A stretch of 64,000 bases of DNA from Lunularia cruciata (taxonomy: Eukaryota > Streptophyta > Marchantiopsida > Lunulariales > Lunulariaceae), in assembly GCA_948567375.1 (NCBI GenBank), contig OX419758.1, positions 47,869,001 to 47,933,000 on the forward strand. Reading direction: 5' to 3'. A program made the translations under genes and the position numbers. A model generated the notes under the pieces. That model did no database searches, was not told the DNA's origin, and saw nothing but the letters and a program-made list of their open reading frames with translations. Positions 47,133-59,000 of the stretch are shown piece after piece (within the stretch, counting starts at the first letter, position 1; every line of letters begins with the position of its first letter).

Positions 47133-49827
47133 ACAGTTGATGATTATGGGAAGGAGCTTGTAGAACTCATTTAGATATGCAAAGGGGCAAGTAGTTCATC
47201 ACAAGTGCTTTAGTTTGTATTGACAATGAGTAATGACCACAATGAATTCATACAAAACAAGCGGCAACAAATTTTTTTTAAATGACTAAATGTCATCTCT
47301 TAAATAGAATAGGGTAGTTTTTGTAGTTGTAGTCCAAGACAATTCATATATGTACATTCTTTGTACATAGTTAGGTTACAATATGAAGATCTTGTGCCTT
47401 GCTTGACACCTTATATACTAGTTGTAGGCAATATGTTAAGCCATACTACATGACATACACCAAGTTAGGATTAGGTTAGGACATGATATGTAGATAAGAA
47501 GTGATTAGTATTGAGCACCTTAGATGTAGGTAAGAGATTTCCATCACATTGTAGCCATTGGATTTCTTTGTAACTAAGTAGGAAGTGTATAGAAATACAC
47601 TGCTTACTTAAGCTTGATATTTGCTTCATCTATCTGGTTCATCCTTCTTTGATAGTAAAAAAAGTTTATACCATCAAGAGTCTTGAGTTTGTGTATGTAT
47701 ATTAGTCTGCACTTTGTCTGAGTGATTACATGTTTAATTGAGTGGGAGTGAGGAATCTTGAATATGAGCAAAAGCACTTGAGTGAGAGGAATCACTCGTG
47801 TGCAACTCTAGAGGCTCTATAGAGGTAAAGAATAATATATAGATATGTTACCAAACACCAGGAGTATTGTAAAGTACCATTACTTTGAATTTTCAACAAC
47901 ATAGGTATTTGAGACCCTTGTGATGTTGTGTCTTTTGGGAAGGATGGAACACAATATCATGATTGTAGTTGTCAAAGTGATTGGACCTTTGGAAGATCTT
48001 ACTACCTCTTATTTTGCATGTTTTATGACACTATCCGTAAGATATTTTAATACTTCCAACCTCAAAAAAGCTAAACTTTGTAAGGTGACCACGGATCATA
48101 GTACTTACAAATGTCTCAATGCTAATGGTTAGGAGTTTTGTTAGACAATGAGTGGGTAAATAAATTTGGAGGAAAAGTGACCTTTGTTACAAATGAACCA
48201 CCACCTTGAGGATTGGACCTTGAGTCTATAGTGACTATGAGTTTATTTGGTTGTTTTTTTTTAACTATGAAAAGAGTGATGACATTACCTTCTTTTGGCA
48301 ATGACTCTACCCAAGAGGTTAAATTTGAAACAATAGATTGTCATCATACACTTTTATCTTGTTTTATCTTTTTTTTAATCCTATTTAACTTGTATTGCCG
48401 TGGGATTGATTGGTTCTTACCACGATTAGGACTACACCATGTTATTACATGAAATCTTATTTCATTAATTCCCAATACATTTCAATACCTTCATAATCTG
48501 ACTTCTTAAAATTTGTACCTTCCTCGATCAGGGTCTGCCTTGTACAATACCTACTGCTCAAAGGATGATCCAATATCCTCCTCATCTTCCATGCAAAAGA
48601 ACAAACATCTTAGGAATTCCATGAAAGGGGTCTGATCCATTGAGCTTTCTCTAAGAGTATGAACCTCCTCCTCTAACACATGTTAGATACCCTAGCACGG
48701 AAAAAAGGTAACTACTTAGAACTTCGTTCATTTATTTTACGAGTTGATAAGTCGAGGAGGTAATCATTCCGGGACGGAAAGGAAATGTTCATCCTCGTAA
48801 TTTACTTCCATGATGCCATCTATAGACATATCAAATACTATGTTTTGCGGTAACTCGTGGGAAGTTGACCAGAGCAATTAATCTAGAGAATGATCTCCAC
48901 ATAAACATGTATTAGCAAAACAGTACCATGGATCATCAATCTTCGCCACATCCAAAAACAAGCTTCCAATCCCAACATATGAAAGCGATTTGGTATCAAC
49001 CGAAATCATGCAGAATAAACTTCACTATCTGCATGCAAAGTCGATCATAGTAATGATTAGCTTGTACACACCGGTTTGTCCCTTTACATCTTTATGTTGT
49101 TCAGGAGCATGCAAAAGAAATCTTTTATGCTGTTTTCAAAATTAATATAATCCCAGATGCAAAGCACCAGAAACACAAGTTCCAAACTCACTACTTCTTG
49201 GACACATCAATTCGCTCGCGTAAACATTTTCCTATGAACCCACTATTATATTCCGGTAGGACCTAAACAGAAAGACAGGGAAAAATAAAATTTAGGAACT
49301 CCACTAAAGAATCTCTCGCTATTATTCTATTACGAAAGTAAACTGAGAATGACCTTGAAGACTTCACACAAACGCTCGTCTTGGTCAAACGGCTATTATA
49401 TTAGTGGCATCGCATGGCTTTGTAGTGAACAAACACACATTGGTAAAGCACCAAGATTCACGAGAGAGGGAACAAATGAATCCCAAACAGGTGTTGCAGG
49501 AGCCCTTTGGAAAAGTGTAAAAGAAGACTCTGCCATTAGCGGATAATCAGCAGCTGGGAAAGAAATAAGCCAAGGATGTGGTATAATTTTGGCGTTCCAC
49601 ACACCGAATAATTAGTCTATGCGTTATGTGGCAAAGGCACCTTTAGGTCGTCTCACACCAAGTTCAAGTCAAACAGTATACAACAGTACAGGAGCGGAGA
49701 AACTGAGTCCAAGTACTCCGCAGTAACCGGTGCATGATATGACAGGTTCTTATAACAGACAGCAGTACATCGCGCGGAGAACCTCCCTAAAGTCAAGGGT
49801 GCTTATGAGAAAGTACAGTGAGTAGCA
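47133..49827. other. Spacer, composition shifting towards the gene island
   Basis: No supported gene. From about 48.6 kb AT content falls, as around the phosphatase gene. The frames at 48213-48452 and 49349-49546 show no recognisable domain. Confidence 0.5.
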
Positions 49828-52493
49828 TTTACCAATGGGTGGAAAGTAAGTAAATAGGGTAAAGGGTGTTTACTTTTACCCATTGCCCATGGGGGGTTCG
49901 TAGTCCTTCATATAGGGGTAGGGGTGAACAGAGGGACTGGCAGCAGGCAGTGTGGTAATTCCTTGTTCCCGGGACCAAGAGCTGAGAAGGAGGTCTTCAC
50001 CCAGCTGTCCACACTTCGACTGGGACTTTTCTCTCTCTCGACGCTCCCGACATCAGCCTTTTTCCTGCTCCGCTGCTTCTCTCGCACGCTGCCTTCCTCT
50101 CCTCCCTTTTCTGTCTCGAGCTTTCCTCAATATCTTTTCCTCCTGTCCTTCTCCCGGCTCAGTTTTGCGCTTCTTCTTCTCCGACGGCGTGCGTTTGTCT
50201 CGCTCCAGGTGCCTGCTCCTCCCCCGCGCTCGTCAGTTTCTCGTTCTCTCCCGTCTGTGTGTGGGTGGAGGGACTGTGCATGTTGTCTTGCAGGGTTGCG
50301 TTGTTGTTCTGATAGTGATGAAGTGGTTATAGGGTTCGCTTGGGTGTCTTTTACCGGCCGCTGTGGGGGGCGTAAGCTGGCGCAGTGTGTCGAGCTTTCT
50401 GGCGCTGAGTGTTGGACATGTTTCGTTCAAGTTCTCGCGTCGTGTGTGTTTTGTGATCTTCAGCGGCGTGTAACTCTCTGCTCGGTAGCTTTTCTGGTTG
50501 TTTAGCTTTCTTAGCAAAGATTGGATCATTTGGAGATCTGCGCAGCACATGCTACTCGAGAATGTGCGCGAGAGGGTGCAGTGAAGCATTTCTATAGGTT
50601 ATGTGTGTCATGTCCGGAGGTGCGGGGTAGAGCAGGTTATCGTTTGGTAGGTTTGGAGACTGATCAAGAGGGGAGGCTCGACTTGTGCGAAGACCAGGGG
50701 AAAGACGACTGCAGTGTGGACTGGGAGGTTGTGTATTTGGAGGTGCGAGAGAGGTCTCCTATTGGCATGTTGCATTATTTCCGCGGTGCTTTTTAGTTGT
50801 ACGTAGCCTTCGACCGAGCAGAGCGTTTAGAAGTATAGAACGAAACTTCCGCTGCCTTCTACTTGCTAGACCTGACCATGTCCGTATCGACAATCCGCGA
50901 GGAATGTTGAGTCTCATCGGTTTCGTAGAGGCAGGTCGCGCAGGATTTGGTTGGTCTGCCTAACTTTGGCCGCTATTCTCTTCACAGTGTACAATGGCTG
51001 CGCTGGTGGCTTTCGTCCGCTAACCACTGTCCGCCTCTCAGGCAGCTGGGATAGTGCCAACATGTTCGTTTCGTGGCAGGGTAGAGGCAAGGATGTAGTC
51101 AGGGAAATGTCTTCCTTGGTAGGGGTCTCGTTGTGGTTTTCGAGAAGTTCCTGTGTTTGGGTTTCTAGGTGTTGTAAGCTTTCTCTGGTAAACTGCTGAA
51201 CTCAGGCTGATTCAACCTACTTTGCGGATGGACAAAAATGGGGAAACCAGTGTGATGTTCTCGAGAACCGCTCTTCTTAGTTAGAGCCCTTTTGGTTGGT
51301 AACATACGGTGTCGTACCATTACCCATTTTCCCTCATCTGAACTCAGTCCCACAGCGGCTTTTCCCGCAGAAGTCTGAATCTGTGGATTATGTCCCTTCA
51401 TTGCCTCTGGAAGGAAGCCTTTTTACCCCGGTACAAATATCTCCTCTTTCGCACTAGTTTCTTTTCTGGGACTGAAGAGTAGTTTCTAATTCTGCGCTGC
51501 CACCGTTGAGGTCAAATTAGATGTCTAGTTTCAATGAGGTATCGTAGGTTCTTGGTTCTTTTGCCGTATCTGGAGATGGAAGAAGTCATGGTTACCATTA
51601 CTGGAGACACCGTCAGATACCGTTTCAACATACAGCCACTCTGTATTCCTTCCAGATTTGCACTCATGTTGGATTGTCTGACTGCCGGCCCGAGAACGCC
51701 AACTGATAGTTCTGGTTTCCTCTTTTTTCCCCGCGATGGAGTACCTGGCACACTCCTCTTCGCAAGGTTTCCTACTTGAAGCGTAGCTTTAGAGCCGCTG
51801 AATACCAACTTGTTTAAGGTGTTGAGTCAGTGGAGGCTTTCCTATCCTATGTATTCCTCACTTGTACTGTCCCTCGAGGACCAGTTACTTAATATGGAGT
51901 CAACTTCCATTGAATTCCTACTTTTCAAAGTGGTAATCTGTTTCCTTAAGACAGGTCTGGAAGCGGTGGGTCTCTGCACATGGTTGGGCCGAGGTGTGCG
52001 GATCTCCAAATGGACCTCCCTTTGACTCAGATAGTTCTATGGGGAGTTTCACCCTGTCACAACTTTGGTGCATGTTGCGTATTACTGCGGCATGCATATA
52101 TTCATATGCATGCCGTGTTTAATTGCTTTGCCACCCCATGTTGGCCATTGCCTACCTCTTTCTCATACTCGTCAATAATCTGTTCGAACTCTTGCCACTA
52201 GTGGCTTCTGACGTACCTTCCTCGCTACCTCCTCCATGGTGAATATTAGTTTGTTGTCTAACTAGTTTGTTGTTTGTTGTCTAGTTTGTTGTCTCCTCCA
52301 TGGTGAATATTAGTTTGTTTGCGCATATCTAATCAAATCGTCTGGAAAGTCATATTAAAGTCAGTTCCCTCTTCAACGTTGCAGGTGTTTTCCCTCCTTG
52401 GTTGCGAACTTTGATACATGGAGGAACATTTGTTAAATAGACCGTTGTGAATAGATAAAGGAGGTGGTTGTGTAGCCCCAGTGAGTAATTACC
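49828..52493 (+). promoter_or_regulatory. Likely promoter and leader region of the phosphatase gene
   Basis: CATATAGGGG near 49910 could serve as a TATA element. It is followed by a strongly pyrimidine-rich stretch (about 50015-50230) typical of plant 5' leaders. Frames here (for example 49924-50505) are low-complexity Ser/Leu/Arg and unlikely to be proteins. The distance to the ATG suggests leader introns; TTGCAG near 52379 is one acceptor candidate. A direct repeat with CTCCTCCATGGTGAATATTAG occurs at 52229 and 52293. The start site is not determined. Confidence 0.35.
52088..52115. promoter_or_regulatory. Palindrome with two RY (CATGCA) elements
   Basis: CGGCATGCATAT and ATATGCATGCCG flank ATTC, a perfect 12-bp stem. 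CATGCATA/TATGCATG is the RY core bound by plant B3-domain factors of the ABI3 class. It lies 379 bp before the start codon; its function here is inferred. Confidence 0.5.
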
Positions 52494-55400
52494 ATGAAGG
52501 TGAGAGCAAGAAAAGCATCTGCCAGAATGTCTGAGAAGGATCAAGCTGATTGCCCCAACAAGAAACGAAGAAAGGAGTCAAGCTTCTGGCAGAGGAAGAA
52601 GGAAGTCGCTGCTGCTCTAATCACTTCGTCCACTCGGAAAAGAAGAATAGGTGAGCACTCACACTGCAGACGGCATCTCAAGGTAGACCGGCCATTTGTA
52701 TTGGGATTTCTCTAGATCGCTTTATGTTACTCTGGAATTTCGTGACATCACCTCTCGGGTCCCTGCAGAAAGTACAGCCCTATGTCTTGTTTCTCCGAGT
52801 CGAGTGCGGGTTGTTCCTGCCGTCGCTGAGGCATCTGCAGCAGATGAAGATCTTTGTCGGAATCTCCATCTTACTTTTTCGTCAATGGACTCATCATTGA
52901 CAGATCCTAAGGTCAGTAACATTAGAACTTCTGCTCTCGTTCGAGGTTCGGAATCATAGTACGGATGTCCACTCAATCATGAATGTCTCACCCACCCCCA
53001 CCGATGAGGTTCCGTCGTGTTGTTCATGGATCATTGGCCGAGCTTTAACAAAGATGTTTGCAGCAGCCATGAAAATAGTCCATGATAAGTATTTCCACAT
53101 GGTGGGGTGTTGTGATAGCGTCTAGAATCTGTACAAGTCTGATCTTTCATCCTGCCCTGAATCTGCTACTAGTAGAGAATTTTTCCTCTTTTCCTGTTTG
53201 GAAGGGCATAAGCGTTATCTAATTCCGTTGCGTAGAGAGAGCATTTTTTGCAACTTCATCGATGTCCTTACGAACGTTATCCATCTGTTCTCAGGAGCAA
53301 AATTGTCCACAGTTCGAAGCGGAAGCTGATCGAGGTTCAGAGTGGGAGCATGAAGGGGAGGACCAACATGAAAGAGGGGTAGACTGTGTTGAAGAGAGTA
53401 GTGAGGTTGGTCTGGAAGAATCCAAGAATCACTTGGAGCCGACAGGAAATACTCGACCCTCTCTATTGGAGACCATCTTTTCTCCTGTTTTTCACTTATT
53501 CAAAGGACATGGAGAGGACTTACATAACAGCTGTCAGAATGCTGGTGAGTTTCATGCCAATGGGCTTGTATGTATCGTGAGATTAAATCGCCCATAGTTT
53601 GCGTAGTCCAATATTTGCGTTGATGTGTACGTCGATATCGATACATCAGACCTCGGAGCTCTCGAGTATCTAAACATGACTTTTGGCCTGACTAGCAAGT
53701 GAGAAAGTTGTGTGGTAGTTAATCGTCCTTCTAAATATTTTTGCAGTTGAACATCAAGCTGCCGTGGCCTCTGAAGAGCACAGGGTTGAGTCGGTAGATG
53801 TTACCTCATCGAGGTGGAAGAACGACACTTACCAAGAAACCAGTATTGAGAGTATAGCAACAAACGTCTCGAAGAACACCTCTTCCATGTGCAGGAACGA
53901 AGATTCTAGTGCATTGCCTCCCATTGAAGATAATGCTTTGAGAATGAAAACGTCCAGAGACAACGGTGTCGTTACTCTGGTTGACGCCAGTGGTGAGTGC
54001 ATAGAGTGGACTATCGACGATAAGGTGGTGGACGGGGGAGAGCCCCTGAGGCCCATACTCGATCACTCCCAGGGCGACGCAGACGTATTGGGATCTGATG
54101 CTGCAGATTTATTTCTAGCGGTGGAACAGTCGAAGTCACTGGAATGTAGTGACGAAGGAAACGGTGAAGGAGATGTCGTACCAGAGGAAGAAGATGATTT
54201 TGAAGATATAGATCCATACCTGTTCATCAAGCGGCTTCCCAGCTTATCAGAAGTGGTTTCTCCCTGCCGGCCTCTATTACTTCCTCGGCAAACTCGGCGG
54301 AGTCCTCCAATTACCTTAGTATTAGATCTTGACGGTGAGCTACTTTTCTAAAGTTTGTCGTCGGTTTTGAGCAGCGCTGAATCTATGCATGTGATTTGTG
54401 GTTTTAGGAGTAAATGCAACCGAGGAAATCCAGAAGTTATTCTTAGCTATATTTGCGCCCCTTGTCCCTTATCGGCACGGTGAGTAATATTGGAGAGTAA
54501 CTGTTCTCCCGCTCAGATTCGTGGTCTGTATTGTGTTCCCCGGCTGTAGAAGTTCCTTCCTTCCAATTACAAGTCTACGTGTAGTAAATTCTATCCTGGG
54601 CAACTCCACAATTTACTGTTGGAGTGGCACGTCTGTGAGTTCTACTAAGTGCGCAGTAAGGACTTTATGTTGCAGAGGATGTTTGTTTTGTCCTATTTTC
54701 GGTCTGGAACTTAAAGCATTGGGATTGGTTACGGGAAAGACTAATTGCATGTGTCTAGTCTCTCCAGTACGTGATGTCGTTATATCAAATGAGTTACTAA
54801 CGAATCGGAATTTGTCTCAGAGACCCTGGTGCACTCAACCCTGGAGCACTGCGATGACGCAGATTTCAGCTTTCCAGTCCATTTTGATTTCCAGGAACAC
54901 ATGGTTTATGTGCGTCGAAGACCACACCTGCAAATGTTCATGGAACGAGTTGCACAACTTTTTGAAATCATTGTGTTCACAGCCAGCCAGAGTGTGTATG
55001 CTGAACAGCTTCTGAACGTACTGGATCCCAAACGGAAGCTTATCCGCCACCGAATCTTCCGGGACTCTTGCGTATTTGTTCGAGGGAACTACTTGAAAGA
55101 TCTCACCATACTAGGACGGGATCTCTCCAAGGTCGCCATCATAGACAATTCTCCACAGGTCTGCACAATGGATTTGAACTACCAATAAGGGTCTTCTAAT
55201 GTGATATTAGTCTTGTGTTTCCATTACGTAATGGTGCTTAGATGGTGTCGATCAACTTTAAGTTTCGACAATCTTTAGGAAGTCATCTTATTGGATGTGA
55301 GTCTTACCCCTTTCCCCCATGTGTGCCTAGGCGTACGGTTTTCAGGTGGACAACGGTATTCCTATCGAGAGCTGGTTTGATGATCGATCAGATAGTGCAT

Positions 55401-55555
55401 TAGCTGGTCTACTCCCTTTCTTGGAGACACTGGTGGGAGTCGATGACGTGCGGCCAATCATCGCTAAGAGATTCAATCTTCGACAGAAAATAGCGGCTGC
55501 TGCAGAGTTGCCATACATAGCAAATAAAGGAGATCCTCTGGACCGATTTGCTTAA
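52494..55555 (+). CDS. SSP4-like: SCP1-like small phosphatase (FCP1 homology domain), SSP4/SSP5 type
   Basis: Predicted CDS: exons 52494-52650, 52769-52911, 53295-53544, 53747-54334, 54821-55158 and 55331-55555, all introns GT/AG, frames joining to 566 residues and TAA. The family removes phosphate from Ser in the RNA polymerase II C-terminal repeat, in the nucleus. The N-terminus is basic, with an NLS-like [16 protein letters not shown] (about 160) is shared with plant SSP4 proteins. Residues 185-350 are acidic and disordered-looking. The catalytic domain, about 370-566, has motif LVLDLDETLV with Asp377 as nucleophile and Asp379 as acid/base, then [25 protein letters not shown] (Asp488, Asn489) and SWFDD. 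The key motif is split by intron 4 between codon bases. The C-terminus ends [12 protein letters not shown]-type, as in relatives. It is longer than the Arabidopsis proteins (about 450 aa), mainly in the linker. The start is the first ATG before a clean donor. It appears intact. Confidence 0.93.
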
Positions 55556-55983
55556 ATTTTCAGAGGATCAAAACTGGAGAAAAGTTCAAAAGAGCGGAGA
55601 GTGCCTTGAGACACTGTAGCTATATAGGCCATATGTGCAGCCTCTGTCAGGTATGACTTCTCCATATGACTTCTACTGGCATGACCGACTTATATCATGC
55701 CATTTTGTTCGGTAGTTGGGGATAGTGGCTGAGCATTGAAATGTTAAGGTGTTTTACATGTCAGATCCATTGAATTCTAACCCTCGCGTCAGTCAAAGAT
55801 CCAAGGGGAGGAAATACATAGACCTGACTGACAGATTTAGTTTTGACTCTAGCAGAATTTAGTTCTCTTTTTTGTCTTATGGATGTCCTCAGGAGGTTGT
55901 AGGTGTCGATGTGGCTGTCTGGTAGAGGCGGGTAACTAAATATAATCTGGAATCAGATGTGTATCATGTATCTGTATTGTACA

Positions 55984-55989
55984 AATAAA
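55984..55989 (+). terminator. Polyadenylation signal of the phosphatase gene
   Basis: AATAAA about 430 bases after the stop codon, followed by a T-rich stretch (ATTTTTGTCTG), a plausible 3' end near 56010. Confidence 0.55.
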
Positions 55990-56009
55990 AGGGTGGTTAT
56001 GTGAACATT

Positions 56010-59000
56010 TTTGTCTGTATGCCTTCTGAATGTTACTTCAGCTATCATGCTCTTCGGGATACATTAAAGGTTTAAACTTGGCTTCTTTGGGGGTTACAAC
56101 ATCCTCCAGGATGTTATAAACTACCATACCACAGTTTCATGTCCATCAGCTCCTTGCTGGTGGTTGGGAATAATCTGTTCCTAGATAGTTTAGATTCCTT
56201 TTAGTCCCAAGAGTGCTGAAAATATATCTGATAACAGTGTCTTTGCGCTCATAGTTTACTCCGGCTCCTCCCTTTCTCCTAAAGCTTAATGATGTCGGGT
56301 CTGTCCCTTCTCCCTTCATACTCCCCCTTGCAGTGGCTGAAAATGTGGTACACCTACCTGGCTGCAGAACAGCTACAACCCGAGGTCTTCTGTTAGGAGG
56401 CATGGTCTAAGTTTTATTTACTTTGGATTTCCGAGTGGTTATATAACACAACGGGCCTGGTCTCTGCACCCCCAGGATAACCTAGAAGTACTCATATTTA
56501 CCCACTAGTGAAAGGTAGCTGGGTATTCCGCAAGCTTTGAGTAGCATAGTTTTATGCTACTGAACTTCTGTGGAAACGTGGAGAATCGTCATAGGATGCC
56601 CCCCACTTGATACTTCAATCCAAAGTCCAGATTTAAGGTGCACTTGAGTTTTGTTCCCGGATGATCATTTGTTTGTACCTTACTTTGAGTTGAAGAGTCT
56701 CGGTAGACTTCGGGGAGGTTTACCAAAGTCTTTCGAAGGGTGTTTCTTACAAAAGTAACTCAGTAGATGACATCTGTTTGTTGTCCTATTGCTTAGAAGT
56801 TACAAAGCAGGGTCTCCTTGAAGTTTTTGAATGAGGTCTCCAGGGAAACTTACGATTTGCAATTTAATAACTTGAGTCAGAGGTTTAGAGTAACTAGACT
56901 TCACTCTGTAATGTATGTTTCAGGTGAGTTGTAGGTCCCTTCTCCCGTTTCTCAAAATCGAGATAGTATCAGTCATTCATCGGTTGGATGTAGCTACTTC
57001 TTGAGATGCTATGCTAACATGGAAAGATAGTTCATCTCAATGAAGATGAGGAAGGCTGCAACAACTGTTCAAATGTTGGATGTTGTCGCGGTTCCCAGTT
57101 GCAGTTGCGATCACAGCAAGGCAGACACTTCGATAGCGTATGAAAGGCGGAAAGAGTAGTCGTGATTTCGCCAGGGGTGCTGAAAATTTCCTTGAGCTTC
57201 TTTGATACGGGAGAGTGGCAGGCAGACAATCCAAGACTGCAGAGGCAAGAATTTAAATTCTAGTGTTTGGAACGCCAACGCCGCAGCGCTTTCGAAGTCG
57301 AGCTGTTGGATGTAGATGTGATGCCGATGCCTTTGTACGGAGCGTCGTTGTTGATGAGTTGTACTGGTAAGTGTAATTTGATGAAGTGTTCTGAATCCCT
57401 CAATTTCGAATTTTTTGACTGCACACCAGTGCCTGTGCCGGTGGCGACCGCTAATTGATTGGGCATTAATAGGCACAGCTGGAAAGAAAGTCGGCAAGGG
57501 ATATCACTCCAGCACCTCGTGGAATTGCTTTGTAGGATTGCAAGTAAGTCACGGAAAGGAATCCCACTTAGCTGGAAACATGTGAATCAATCGAAGTGAC
57601 TGAAATATTGCAGTCACTCAAACATGACTCAAATTCATTCAGCGAATAACCATTAAGAGTGGAGTTCCCTGACGCGGTACCGTCATTGATTCAAAATAGC
57701 TTAATCATTTCCATCCATATTAGATAGGGTTCTTTGCTTAATCGGTTTTGATTAGTCTCAGGCATACAATGTTCTTATTCATGCCAAATTGAAGAGTCAA
57801 GCTGATATGGAGTAATCCAGACTGTCGTGGGATACATTTTGTGTTTTTCCGATAGTTCTCAAACTGATAGCTCTGTCCGAAAATTGCCATATCACCACAG
57901 ATGACACGCAAGGCGACCAAACGATATACTTTAGTTGGCACCTTCTGCAGGTACTGTTTGATTGGTCTAAGCGAATATATCTTATTTTACTGAAGTAAAG
58001 GATGGCACTCCTATGCTGGAAATGCCCCTCGACTTCCCCGAAGTAATTGCATAAATCGGGTATTAAGGAATGTAAACTGTGTGTTAGTTCTGATCTTCTA
58101 TTATAGACAATCCTTTCTTACACAAAGGCATATATGGGGTTGAAACTACACGTTTTATATCTGGACTCGAACCGAATTATGTTTGGTGAGATGAAAACTC
58201 AGATATCATTATCAAAGTCTTGGTGCTGGGGCCAAGAAAGACATCCGAAGTTCACATAAGAACGACTGAAATATACCTTTCTTGTCAATATAGGGTACCG
58301 TCCAACACATGCAGTTTTTACTCCGGCGCCGCAGCGGACGTATGCAACGTGAGGACGAAATGATGGGGCCTGCATCCTGAACGAGCCGCGGTGGGAACGA
58401 TCAGAACTATCGAGCACCAGAACTTGAGTGGTCCAGGACAGACAACACCCAAGTTAAGTAGGGATGATGGAAGATTCCGGTGTGTACCTGTTCTACTAGC
58501 CACTTGCATGATCCTTGAAGGATTGCTGTGCCAAAATTCGCAGGGAAGATGGAGAATGTGTAGACTAGGGAGAGGTATCACTACAGTTTTCGAAACGGGT
58601 CCTGAGAGGAGTAGAATTTAACGAGCATGGTAGCAAGCGTGTACGTAACGAGCTCTGAACTTAGAGAAAGGCCTAAAAGTCAAGAGCACATGATGTACGG
58701 ATAGATAAGGAAATATAAGTTCTTGAACAGTAACATGTGCGCCGGCTTCTCGAACCTAACACACCTTTGGCAGACCAAATGTCCTGGAGTGGCGGTGGTT
58801 GTGTATGGTGAGATATCTTCACGAGCTACAATTTATCGGACCGGCCATGAAGCTGTCTGAAGATTTGAGGGTCACCTGTTCTCATCAAAAGCTACGAGGA
58901 TCCCTTGCCTTTATGGCGTGCAGGCGAGGATCTTTGGACTCTGCCATCGTAAGTGTCAAATAAGTTTGATACATAGGAGAGCCTAAACTGGGGTTGACAA

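Noticed and set aside
49924-50505. Open frame of 193 codons
   Set aside because: Pyrimidine-rich leader sequence giving Ser/Leu/Arg-rich noise; no domain and an overlapping alternative frame of similar quality.
57111-57497. Possible gene or exon on either strand
   Set aside because: Both strands are open, neither shows a family motif, and only one splice-like site (GTAAGT) supports an exon.
58400-58510. Possible 5S rRNA-like stretch (CCAAGTTAAGTAGGGATGATGG)
   Set aside because: Only a short piece resembles the plant 5S internal promoter; the A and C boxes and both ends of the gene do not match.
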